From assembly GCA_051871515.1 (NCBI GenBank), contig JBJECY010000079.1, forward strand, positions 1 to 37,636: a DNA stretch of 37,636 nucleotides. The letters run 5' to 3'. The notes under the pieces were generated by a model. That model saw only the letters and a list, made by a program, of their open reading frames with translations, was not told the DNA's origin and did not search any database. This DNA is from SFTJ01 sp051871515. GTDB lineage: Bacteria > Bacteroidota > Bacteroidia > Bacteroidales > Muribaculaceae. Below, piece after piece: positions 9,464 to 17,310 of the stretch (positions are counted from its first letter, which is position 1; each line of letters begins with the position of its first letter). Both the position numbers and the translations under genes were made by a program.

Positions 9464-10279
9464 ATGAAGAACTTATTTTTAGAAAATGCAGTGGCAGAAA
9501 CTCTCCTAATCCCACTGTATATGCGCGCAAAAGAAAGCCGACGCGGCGATAAAGCCATACTTCGAGACCCTGACGCAGAGAATCTTGTTGAAAAAATACC
9601 ATACGATTACTCTAAATTCGACGGCGCAATACTCAGCGAAGTGGGTTGTAATGTACGGGCATGGTTTCTTGATAATGTTGTGCGTGATTTCATACAAGAA
9701 AACGCCAATCCAATAATAGTAAATGTGGGATGTGGTTTAGACACCCGCGCTCAACGCACAGGCTCACATTCTTCGGCCAAATATTATAGTCTTGACCTTC
9801 CGGAAGTTATTGAGACGCGAGCTGCGTTATTACCCGAAGCCGAGAACGAATCGTATATTCCCTCATCGATGTTTGAAGAAAAGTGGATGAAGCAGCTTAA
9901 AAGCAGTCATCCCAACGGTTCTTTCCTTTTTATAGTTGAAGGAGTGCTGATGTATTTTGATGAAAACAAAGTAAAAGGTTTGTTCAAAAGTTTCTTGAAA
10001 TATTTCCCCGGAGCTGAAATCTGGTTTGATGTTTGTGGAACTCTCACAGTCAAACAGCAAAAGCGGCACGATACCATCAAAGAGCTTTCAGCACGGTTTA
10101 AATGGGGTCTTGACAACGGACGCGAAATAGAAAAATGGGATGAACGTATTAAACTGATTCGTCAATCATCACAAGGGCTCTTTTTCAAATACCGTTACCC
10201 ACTCTTCATGAGGCTAATTGCAACATTTCCCAAACTTGTATTTAAATTCTGCTCCATCGTAGGCTATAAACTGTCGTAG
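9464..10279 (+). CDS. class I SAM-dependent methyltransferase, LCM (leucine carboxyl methyltransferase-like) family
   Basis: Predicted O-methyltransferase using S-adenosylmethionine; the substrate is unknown. The 271 residues contain the SAM-binding glycine motif VNVGCGLDTRAQR (about 86-98), the acidic strand SLDLPEVIETR that follows it in this family, and FLFIVEGVLMYFDE (about 154-167), a hallmark of LCM/TcmP-like proteins. No signal peptide is seen, so it is cytosolic. It is a single-gene unit with its own promoter and a strong terminator. Members of this family methylate carboxyl groups of proteins or small polyketide-like molecules, but nothing nearby points to either. The divergent TetR regulator could control it. 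Confidence 0.85.
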   Translation: MKNLFLENAVAETLLIPLYMRAKESRRGDKAILRDPDAENLVEKIPYDYSKFDGAILSEVGCNVRAWFLDNVVRDFIQENANPIIVNVGCGLDTRAQRTGSHSSAKYYSLDLPEVIETRAALLPEAENESYIPSSMFEEKWMKQLKSSHPNGSFLFIVEGVLMYFDENKVKGLFKSFLKYFPGAEIWFDVCGTLTVKQQKRHDTIKELSARFKWGLDNGREIEKWDERIKLIRQSSQGLFFKYRYPLFMRLIATFPKLVFKFCSIVGYKLS

Positions 10280-10303
10280 AAACAGCGTCGTCCCTCCCAT
10301 AAA

Positions 10304-10347
10304 GTGCTTGGATATACCTTTGCGGTATAATCAAGCACCTTTTTTTA
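10304..10347 (+). terminator. Rho-independent terminator of the methyltransferase gene
   Basis: GTGCTTG (10304-10310) pairs with CAAGCAC (10332-10338) and TATACC (10313-10318) with GGTATA (10324-10329), followed by a run of eight T. It lies 24 nt after the stop codon. Confidence 0.85.
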
Positions 10348-10409
10348 TTTGCACCTTTCTGATAAAGCTCAGGGTGATGACGCACGGCCGCTATTCTCTA
10401 AAAGATTTC

Positions 10410-10449
10410 ACAAAAAATCAGGGCTGATTCTTGTTGCTGGAATCAGCCC
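10410..10449 (-). terminator. terminator of the efflux operon
   Basis: A perfect 10-bp inverted repeat, GGGCTGATTC (10421-10430) and GAATCAGCCC (10440-10449), is followed on the minus strand by a T run (10412-10417). It lies about 100 nt past the last gene of the operon. Confidence 0.75.
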
Positions 10450-10553
10450 ATTGAGTTTTGTTTGTGTAACCAAAACAATATCACTAAAACATGGGGAAAT
10501 CAGTCCTTTGGCAGACTGCAAAATATGAGCCTAAGGGTGTTGCCAGGAGGGCA

Positions 10554-12164
10554 TTATTGCAACACGTCGCGGCGCTCGTGACTGCTGAAACGCCGCTTCA
10601 AGCGATAGCCCACCGAGCGCCATTCGGGCAACATCTGCGTCATCTTCCGCACATAGCCTTGGTCGCATAGCAGCAATGCCACCACCAACAATAGGCATGC
10701 GCATGTGCCTAAATTGTAGATTTGTGTAAGGCTAATCATTTGTGCATCGGGGATGAATGAGGTGAGGCGGTCAACCACTTGCGTGCTTTGGCTGCCCATT
10801 GCCACGGCATCGAGGCTGCCCGAGTGCCGAGCCACCACATCTGCCACATCGCAGCGCATCATGTGCGTGAGCAAGGCACTTCCTATGGTGCCTCCAAAAT
10901 ACATGTTTATGGCGTTGAACACACTAAGCCCCTGAAAGAAGTGATGGAAGTCGAGGTGCGACTGCAAGCAGGTCATAAGTCCTGCGCTCACAATGCCTGT
11001 TGACATTGAGCGCATCACCACGGGGATATATAGCTTCTCAATGTTTATTGCCACGCCCATCATCTGGTTCATGGCAAACATGTAGATGGCAAGCGTGACA
11101 GCGGCTATCGACAATAGCTGATAATAGCTGCGTTGCCACAGGTGTAGCCAAACGTAGCACACCGCCAACCCCAGGGCTATGCCCACCACCGAGAGCCAAT
11201 CGAGTTGCATGGCTGTGAGGGCATCGTAGTGCAACTGGCCGTTGAGCAATATTGGTTCAAGCGAGCGGCTTGTGGCCATGAGCAGATGCATGATTGCCAA
11301 CAATCCCAGCAACGGGAAGAAGTGTCGGCTGCCAAATATCATTGGGTTGTAATAAGGATGACGAATTGCCACCATACGTTTCACCGCCACGCATAGTGTT
11401 ACCACCGATGTGCCTATTAGGATTGTTATCACCTTACTATTGAGCCAATCGTAGAAATCGCCATAGACCAGCACAAAGGTGAGTTGCATAAAGACAAGCG
11501 CCCAAAGCACGCCGCCAAGCCAGTCGATGCCATAAAGCTTCATCTTGGGCATGATGCGCACATGGCGCACTGCCACGCGCAGCAGCAATAGGATGGCAAG
11601 CATCCAGCCCACCACCAGCAGATGCATCATGCTCCAATGCATATAATAGACAATCCACGTTGAGATGATTGACGAGAATTGCGCGCACAGCAAGATAAAG
11701 ACGTGCAGAATCGGGAAGAACTGCGAGAATCGGCGACTGGGGGTGAGCCATTTTTGTATCGTTGAGATGCACTCAAAGGTGCCTTGCAGCTTGGCAACTC
11801 CCTCAATAAAGCACAGCAGCCACAGCAACGGCTTGAAGCTCACCACCATGGTGAGCAGGTTGCAGGCAATCACCACCAAGGCAGCCCATGTGAGCAACGT
11901 CTTGTTGGTGTATCGGAATTTCATGCGGAACAGCATGGGAAAATAGATTGCCATGCCGCCAAGGTTGGCATAAACGCACATCAAAAAGTCTTCGCGCATC
12001 ATGTCGCGTGAGCCTGCCCATATCTCGCTTGCGCCTGAATAGACTCCACCGCTAAGCTGGAAGCCCAATACCACAAACACGTAGAGCCACGGTTGCAGCT
12101 TGAATGGCACAAAACTGCGCATCATGGGCATGGCAAACGGACCGGAAGGTATTGTTCCTGCCAT
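10554..12164 (-). CDS. EmrB-like MFS drug-efflux transporter (DHA2 type)
   Basis: Inner-membrane proton-driven pump of a tripartite efflux system. The 536 residues are almost wholly hydrophobic, with about 12-14 membrane segments, which fits the DHA2 branch of the MFS by length and by context. Canonical MFS motif A is poorly preserved, so it is a divergent member of the kind common in Bacteroidetes. The C-terminus is short, basic and cytosolic (RLKRRFSSHERR). It is the third gene of the operon, 53 nt after the EmrA-like adaptor. The ATG at 12164 has no Shine-Dalgarno; a second ATG at residue 13 is possible. The substrate cannot be read from the sequence. Confidence 0.8.
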   Translation of the reverse strand: MAGTIPSGPFAMPMMRSFVPFKLQPWLYVFVVLGFQLSGGVYSGASEIWAGSRDMMREDFLMCVYANLGGMAIYFPMLFRMKFRYTNKTLLTWAALVVIACNLLTMVVSFKPLLWLLCFIEGVAKLQGTFECISTIQKWLTPSRRFSQFFPILHVFILLCAQFSSIISTWIVYYMHWSMMHLLVVGWMLAILLLLRVAVRHVRIMPKMKLYGIDWLGGVLWALVFMQLTFVLVYGDFYDWLNSKVITILIGTSVVTLCVAVKRMVAIRHPYYNPMIFGSRHFFPLLGLLAIMHLLMATSRSLEPILLNGQLHYDALTAMQLDWLSVVGIALGLAVCYVWLHLWQRSYYQLLSIAAVTLAIYMFAMNQMMGVAINIEKLYIPVVMRSMSTGIVSAGLMTCLQSHLDFHHFFQGLSVFNAINMYFGGTIGSALLTHMMRCDVADVVARHSGSLDAVAMGSQSTQVVDRLTSFIPDAQMISLTQIYNLGTCACLLLVVALLLCDQGYVRKMTQMLPEWRSVGYRLKRRFSSHERRDVLQ

Positions 12165-12217
12165 AATAGTTGGTTTTTGTAAGAGTTATGCTTACTGTTG
12201 TTATGCCTCTTGTGGCA

Positions 12218-13252
12218 TTAGTATTTCACCTCACACTCCACGTTCATGCCAGCACACAAACGGCTCCACACGTCGGGCTCCACGTCTTCAAGCTCAATGC
12301 GCACAGGCACTCGTTGCTCAACCTTAACAAAGTTGCCGGTGGCGTTGTCTTGCGGCATAAGCGAATATTGCGCGCCGGTGGCATCTGAGATGGTGCTAAC
12401 TCGCCCTTTGAGCTTCACTCCCGGCACGGCATCAACGGTGATTGAAACTTGGGCACCGGGCTGCACATTGCGCATTTGAGTTTCGCGGTAGTTGGCAACC
12501 ACCCATTTCTGAGTGCTGTCAACCAGATTCACCACTGTTTGTCCCGGTTGCACCAATTGACCCACGTTAATGTTTTTGCGACCGGTGACACCATCGCATG
12601 TGGCAACAATCACCGTGTACGACAGGTTGAGCCGAGCCAAGTCAACGGCGGCTTCGGCGAGGCGTATGGCGGCTTGGTTTTGTGCCAAGCGGTTGGTTTG
12701 TTCATTCTTCACCAAAGTGGTGCTGCGGCGTTGACGCAACATCTGCTCATATCGTGCCTTAAGAGCCAGATAGCGAGTGTTGATGTTGTCATATTGTTCA
12801 CGCGTCACGGCATCGCGAGCAAGCAAGGTGGCATAGCGTTTCTCGTCGCGTTCGGCGCCTTCAAGCTGCGCTTTGGCTTCATCAATGCTTGCTTCGTTTA
12901 CGCCCACGTTACTGCTGGTGGTGTTGATGGCCGATTCTGTCACAGTGATGCCGGCACGCGCATTAGCAAGGTCGGCTTCGGCTTGTGCCAGGCGCAAGCG
13001 CATCTCGGCATCGTCAATTATGAGCAGTGTGTCGCCCTTGTGCACCTGAGCATACTCCTCAAAGCGAATCTCTTTCACAAATCCGCTCACCCGGCAGTTT
13101 TGCGGCACTATGTGTTGGCGCACCTGGGCATTGTCGGTCCACTCAACATTTCCATAATGCCAAAAGCGGCTCACCACCCACACCATAGCTGCTATCAGCA
13201 CGGCTATAATCACCAGGTTATATATCAGTTTCTTTGTTTTTCTGTTAAGCAT
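12218..13252 (-). CDS. EmrA/HlyD-family periplasmic adaptor
   Basis: Membrane-fusion protein linking the MFS pump to the outer-membrane channel. It has one N-terminal membrane anchor (LIYNLVIIAVLIAAMVWVV), a barrel-sandwich half (VSGFVKEIRFEEYAQVHKGD), a long Ala/Glu-rich coiled-coil hairpin, then the matching lipoyl half (DGVTGRKNINVGQLVQPGQ) and a beta-barrel domain. I chose the ATG at 13252 because GGAGGA (13261-13266) lies 8 nt before it, one of the few good Shine-Dalgarno sites in the window. A longer frame reaches the tolC stop at 13330, but its extra 26 residues come from AT-rich, intergenic-looking DNA. Length (344 residues) is normal for the family. Confidence 0.9.
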   Translation of the reverse strand: MLNRKTKKLIYNLVIIAVLIAAMVWVVSRFWHYGNVEWTDNAQVRQHIVPQNCRVSGFVKEIRFEEYAQVHKGDTLLIIDDAEMRLRLAQAEADLANARAGITVTESAINTTSSNVGVNEASIDEAKAQLEGAERDEKRYATLLARDAVTREQYDNINTRYLALKARYEQMLRQRRSTTLVKNEQTNRLAQNQAAIRLAEAAVDLARLNLSYTVIVATCDGVTGRKNINVGQLVQPGQTVVNLVDSTQKWVVANYRETQMRNVQPGAQVSITVDAVPGVKLKGRVSTISDATGAQYSLMPQDNATGNFVKVEQRVPVRIELEDVEPDVWSRLCAGMNVECEVKY

Positions 13253-13260
13253 TGCTAGTT

Positions 13261-13266
13261 TCCTCC
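13261..13266 (-). promoter_or_regulatory. Shine-Dalgarno site that fixes the adaptor gene start
   Basis: GGAGGA on the minus strand, 8 nt upstream of the ATG at 13252. It supports the shorter adaptor protein over the frame that overlaps the upstream tolC-like gene. Confidence 0.75.
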
Positions 13267-13329
13267 GTATGTTTATTTTTTTTGATTGCTGTGTGAAAAA
13301 ATTATATATCTTGGTTTGATTTGATGCCA

Positions 13330-14646
13330 TCAAATGGCGCCGCTGATGTGCTTTAGCGCATAGTAACGCATCAGCACCTCAATGCGGGCCTCAACAAGCC
13401 CAATCTCGGCGCTGAGTTTCACGTTTTGGGCATCAATCATGTCGGTGAGCAGAGCCAAAGAGTTCTCGTAGCGGTCAAGGGTGACCTTGTAGTTTTGGCA
13501 AGCCAGCTCAACGCTCTTTTGCTGCGTTTGCACTCGTTGCATGGCAGTGAGCAGGTCAATGTAGCCTGCTTGCACGGCATTAGCGGTTTGTTCGCGTTGC
13601 ACGGCAAGGCGCTCCGAAGCCAGACGCGTGTCAATTCGCGCCCTCTCAATCTTTTTATTGCTTTTGTAGAGCGAAGCAATGTTGTAGCTTACGCCCAAGC
13701 CCACATACCAATAATTGAAATTTTTGTTGATGGCAGGAATCTCAATGGTGATTGGGCCAGTGAAATTGTCGGCTGCCACCAAACTCACTTTAGGCAACCG
13801 TTCGGCACGTGCAAGGCGCTCCTGTTGCTGTCCCAGTTGCACAGCCAATGCGCTCTGGCGCAATGCGTGCGAGCCTTCACTCGCCATTTGCTGCCATTGT
13901 TCCTCGTTGAGCACCTGCACCTCATTGTTGATTACGGCAGTGTCAGGCACCACCATCACCACATTGGCATCAACGCCCATGTTGGTGCACAGCCGGTGAT
14001 TGGCAACACTGCGAGCGCCGCGCACCTGAGTGAGATTGAGCAGCAAAGTTTCAAGCTGCAACTCATGACGAGTGACATCGTTGCGCAACACAGTACCCTG
14101 CTCGGCACGCTGTCGGGTGTTTGCAATGAGGCTTCGGGCAAGGTCAATATTGCTTTCAATCACCTTCTCAGTGCCCATAAGCCTGTAAATCTGCAAATAA
14201 TCTTCAATGAGCATTAGCTTCACTCCGCTCTCGCCCTGCAGCTTTTGCTCCACCGCCATGTCGCGAGCCACCTCAGCAAGGCGTATGCCACTGCTGATGG
14301 CGCCACCAGTGTAGATGGGCTGAATCACCTCAAGGCTCAGAGCATTACCAAAATGCGGAATATGCGCCTTCATGCTCGAACCGAAATCACGGTCGGTTAT
14401 CAATCCGTTTCCATTATATGCCACGCTCAGGTCAACGTGTGCCTCGGGCAAACGCTCGGCACGCGCTTCTGCAACTCGCGCCTGAGCCAAATCAACCCCG
14501 GTGGCGTATGCGCGCAATTCGCTGCTGCCATTCCGGGCAAGGGCAAAAATCTCCTCTAAACTCATCTTCTGCTCAACCTGTTGGGCAGAAAGCATCTGGC
14601 TGCACAGCGCCAAAACAAGCACCGTGAGCCCACATAACTTTGTCAT
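13330..14646 (-). CDS. TolC-family outer-membrane efflux protein
   Basis: Outer-membrane channel-tunnel of the tripartite efflux system. The 438 residues begin with a signal peptide (LCGLTVLVLALCSQMLSAQQ) and contain two copies of the OEP repeat, rich in Ala/Gln/Leu helices (ARVAEARAERLPEAHVDLS near 52-70 and QERLARAERLPKVSLVAAD in the second half). It is the first gene of the operon tolC-emrA-emrB and is read from a promoter about 240 nt upstream. The gene order is common in Bacteroidetes. Confidence 0.9.
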   Translation of the reverse strand: MTKLCGLTVLVLALCSQMLSAQQVEQKMSLEEIFALARNGSSELRAYATGVDLAQARVAEARAERLPEAHVDLSVAYNGNGLITDRDFGSSMKAHIPHFGNALSLEVIQPIYTGGAISSGIRLAEVARDMAVEQKLQGESGVKLMLIEDYLQIYRLMGTEKVIESNIDLARSLIANTRQRAEQGTVLRNDVTRHELQLETLLLNLTQVRGARSVANHRLCTNMGVDANVVMVVPDTAVINNEVQVLNEEQWQQMASEGSHALRQSALAVQLGQQQERLARAERLPKVSLVAADNFTGPITIEIPAINKNFNYWYVGLGVSYNIASLYKSNKKIERARIDTRLASERLAVQREQTANAVQAGYIDLLTAMQRVQTQQKSVELACQNYKVTLDRYENSLALLTDMIDAQNVKLSAEIGLVEARIEVLMRYYALKHISGAI

Positions 14647-14886
14647 AGGGTTCCTACTAAATAATTAATATTTACACTGTGCAAAATTCTCGTTAGTCGG
14701 CTGTTTGCGAATCTTCATCTACGAACAGCGCCCTATGCAAAGAGGATCGGAACTTCGACTACGATAACAGGATTATCAATTCAAGACCATTCACCATTAT
14801 TGACTTCGCTGAGGCATCGTGCCACAGCATTTTGGCGAAATTATTGAGTCTGTTACATGCATCAGCAACAACTGATTTTTGCACAG

Positions 14887-14919
14887 CAAAGTTACAAAAA
14901 AAATTGCAAATACAGCAAA
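14887..14919 (-). promoter_or_regulatory. promoter of the efflux operon
   Basis: TTTG (14916-14919), 21 nt, TAACTTTG (14887-14894) on the minus strand. The predicted leader is about 235 nt and holds a short dyad, GCTGTT (14700-14705) and AACAGC (14724-14729), of unknown role. No MarR- or TetR-type regulator adjoins the operon. Between the promoter and rlmN (14,920-15,163) there is no gene. Confidence 0.55.
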
Positions 14920-15093
14920 TAATTAAACCCTATCTTCCCCCAACATCCACCGCCGGCAGTTGCTGAAAGTGGTTTACGTCATTTGGTATTATTATTTAAG
15001 GGCATAGCGCACTCATCAGCAGCAAATAATTTTCACAACAATCCCCGCCCGCAAAACAATAATATTATTGTCCGAAAACATGATGATAAATCT

Positions 15094-15115
15094 CCCTCTA
15101 AGAATTCTTAAAGGG
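15094..15115. repeat. 22-bp near-perfect palindrome
   Basis: Two 11-bp arms centred on GAATTC match at all but one symmetric pair. It lies between the efflux promoter and the 3' end of rlmN. With no loop or T run it does not look like a terminator; a dimeric protein-binding site is an alternative. Confidence 0.4.
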
Positions 15116-15163
15116 TTTATAATCACACGTTTACGAACAATTAAAAAAACTGTCGTTAATCGG

Positions 15164-16207
15164 TTATTTCTTTTTGTTTTTGCCGGCGAGCATGCCGCAG
15201 GCGGCAAAGATGTCCTCGCCGCGGCTACGGCGAATGGTGCATATAATGCCTTGCGAATTAAGGTAGTCGCGGAATTCAGTCATGCGTTGCTCGTCGCTGG
15301 TTTTGAGGTTTACGCCCGGGATGGCATGAAAGCGTATCAGATTCACTCTCACAGTGTTATGCTGCAACAACTGAGCCAATGCTTGTGCGTGTTCAAGGTC
15401 ATCGTTTAGTCCGTTGAACATGATGTATTCCACCGACAGGCGGCGTTGGTGAGCAAAGTCGTAACGCGACAACATCTGCATCACTTTATGTATAGGATAG
15501 GCTTTCTCAACAGGCATTATGCCGGCTCGCTCAGCACTGAATGGCGAATGGACGCTGATGGCAATGTGCACATGAGTTTCTTCAACCAAGCGCTGCAACT
15601 CGCGAAGTTTTCCAATCGACGAAACAGTGATGCGCTTAGGGCTCCAAGCCAATCCCCACGACGCAGTCAGCACTTCAACGGCTTGCATCACGGCGTCGAG
15701 GTTGTCCATTGGTTCGCCCATACCCATAAACACCACATTGGTGAGTTGTTGGCTCTCGGGCACACTGAGCACTTGATTGATGATTTGATTGGCAGTGAGA
15801 TGACCATGAAAACCTTGTTTGCCGGTCATGCAGAAGTAGCAATTCATGCGACAGCCTTTTTGGCTTGAGATGCAAAGGGTGGCGCGGTCGTCGTCGGGAA
15901 TCATCACGCTCTCCACGGCTTGACCATCGCCCACGTTAAAGAGGTATTTTGCCGTGCCGTCGATGCTACGTTGCTCTTTCACCGGAGCCTCCAGCCCCAA
16001 AGTGCAGGTCTGCTGAAGCAGGGCACGATTGGACTTTGAGATGTTATTCATCTGGCTGAAGTCGGTGGCTCGGTGCACATAAATCCACTCAGCCAACTGC
16101 TTGGCTGTGAACCGCGGCATGCCAAGGCTCAGCACCACGTCTTGCAACTGCGCAAGCGTCATGCCCACAAGCGGCATTTTCATCATATTTTGCTTTGCTT
16201 CTTCCAT
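15164..16207 (-). CDS. rlmN: RlmN, 23S rRNA (adenine2503-C2)-methyltransferase
   Basis: Radical-SAM enzyme that makes 2-methyladenosine at A2503 of 23S rRNA and at A37 of some tRNAs. The CxxxCxxC cluster motif is Cys119-x3-Cys123-x2-Cys126 within QKGCRMNCYFCMTGKQG. The later motifs NVVFMGMGEPMDN and RITVSSIGK and the C-terminal RRSRGEDIFAACGMLAG are typical; Cys337 there corresponds to the essential catalytic cysteine. The length (347) is normal. Transcribed alone on the minus strand, divergent from surE. Confidence 0.96.
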   Translation of the reverse strand: MEEAKQNMMKMPLVGMTLAQLQDVVLSLGMPRFTAKQLAEWIYVHRATDFSQMNNISKSNRALLQQTCTLGLEAPVKEQRSIDGTAKYLFNVGDGQAVESVMIPDDDRATLCISSQKGCRMNCYFCMTGKQGFHGHLTANQIINQVLSVPESQQLTNVVFMGMGEPMDNLDAVMQAVEVLTASWGLAWSPKRITVSSIGKLRELQRLVEETHVHIAISVHSPFSAERAGIMPVEKAYPIHKVMQMLSRYDFAHQRRLSVEYIMFNGLNDDLEHAQALAQLLQHNTVRVNLIRFHAIPGVNLKTSDEQRMTEFRDYLNSQGIICTIRRSRGEDIFAACGMLAGKNKKK

Positions 16208-16212
16208 AAGCG

Positions 16213-16242
16213 CAAAAGTACAAAAAAATTATGCAACACAAA
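16213..16242 (-). promoter_or_regulatory. promoter of rlmN
   Basis: TACTTTTG (16213-16220) on the minus strand immediately upstream of the rlmN ATG, with a TTTG element at 16239-16242; the 18-nt spacer is slightly short. The mRNA leader would be only a few nucleotides. Confidence 0.45.
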
Positions 16243-16320
16243 AGCCTCGGAGCAATCTTTCGTTGCGCAGATTTTGCCCACTTCATGCCAAGATGTACTG
16301 AAAAAGCCATCAGATTTTAG

Positions 16321-16328
16321 TAACTTTG
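16321..16328 (+). promoter_or_regulatory. -7 box of the surE promoter
   Basis: TAACTTTG, a perfect TAnnTTTG, 74 nt before the surE ATG. The -33 side is weak (CTG at 16298-16300, 20 nt away). Confidence 0.5.
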
Positions 16329-16402
16329 CAGTCTGTTAGCCTTTGCGGTGCTTGCAACGCTGCACTGAATAACGCACAACTATCACAAAAAAATAATTTT
16401 GA

Positions 16403-17170
16403 ATGACTGACAACAAACTGATATTTATAAGCAACGACGACGGATATAACGCTCGCGGATTGCGCAATCTGGTGGAATGGGCAAGTGACTATGGCTACGT
16501 CTATGCAGTGGCACCTGCCGAGCATCAGAGCGGCAAGTCGAGTGCAATCACCATCGACACCCCGTTGCGGGCAACTACTATTGAAAAGACCCAGCGTTAC
16601 ACCATAATGAAGGTGAACGGCACTCCAACCGATTGTGCTAAATTGGCGTTTAACTGCCTGCTGCCACGCAAGCCTGATTTGGTGCTTTCGGGCATCAACC
16701 ACGGCTATAATGCCGGCAACAGCGTGATTTACTCAGGCACTATGGGCGTGGTGTTTGAGGGCTGTTTTCAGCAGCTTCCATCAATTGGATTCTCGTTTAG
16801 CGAGTTTCGTCCCGATGCCAATTTTAGTGTATGTGAGCCTGTGGTTCGCTCAGTGATTGAGCGCGTGCTTGACAACGAGCTGCCCAATGGCGTGGGTCTG
16901 AACGTGAACATACCCAACGCCCAAGGCGGCGTGAAAGGCATCAAAGCCACCATAGCATCGCGAGGCCGTTGGATTGAAGAGTTTGAGAAGCGCACCGACC
17001 CCTTTGGGCGTGATTATTATTGGATTACAGGCCGTTTTGAGAACGACGATGCCAATAATCCGCTCACTGACTTTTATCAGCTTGAACGCGGCTACGCCAG
17101 CATCACACCATGCACACCCGAGCAAACACATGAGCCATCGGTGGAGCTTGTGCGCAACCTCTTTGAGTGA
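16403..17170 (+). CDS. surE: SurE, 5'/3'-nucleotidase
   Basis: Metal-dependent survival-protein phosphatase that dephosphorylates nucleoside monophosphates. The N-terminal ISNDDGYNARG motif carries the metal-binding Asp pair (Asp12, Asp13); SGKSSAIT and SGINHGYNAGNSVIYSGTMG supply the remaining metal and phosphate ligands. The length of 255 residues is typical. It is a cytosolic housekeeping gene with its own promoter, 140 nt upstream of gltX and on the same strand. Confidence 0.96.
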   Translation: MTDNKLIFISNDDGYNARGLRNLVEWASDYGYVYAVAPAEHQSGKSSAITIDTPLRATTIEKTQRYTIMKVNGTPTDCAKLAFNCLLPRKPDLVLSGINHGYNAGNSVIYSGTMGVVFEGCFQQLPSIGFSFSEFRPDANFSVCEPVVRSVIERVLDNELPNGVGLNVNIPNAQGGVKGIKATIASRGRWIEEFEKRTDPFGRDYYWITGRFENDDANNPLTDFYQLERGYASITPCTPEQTHEPSVELVRNLFE

Positions 17171-17253
17171 AAAATGCCGCTATCTTATTGTAATTTTTGG
17201 CGCACAAATTGTTGAAATGCGCTGATTTGGCACGTTTTATAGAATAAATATTG

Positions 17254-17261
17254 TATCTTTG
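17254..17261 (+). promoter_or_regulatory. -7 box of the gltX promoter
   Basis: TATCTTTG about 49 nt before the gltX ATG at 17311. The nearest TTTG upstream (17226-17229) is 24 nt away, longer than usual, so the -33 element is uncertain. Confidence 0.45.
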
Positions 17262-17310
17262 CAGAACTATTTGATTTTTTAGAAACAAAAATAAACTATT
17301 GTTAGGACCA

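Noticed and set aside
12449..13258. 269-codon plus-strand frame opposite the EmrA-like gene
   Set aside because: It is a shadow of a well-supported adaptor gene, without promoter or recognisable motifs.
13426..14217. 263-codon plus-strand frame opposite the TolC-like gene
   Set aside because: Antisense of a clear OEP-family gene; His/Leu-rich composition typical of shadow frames.
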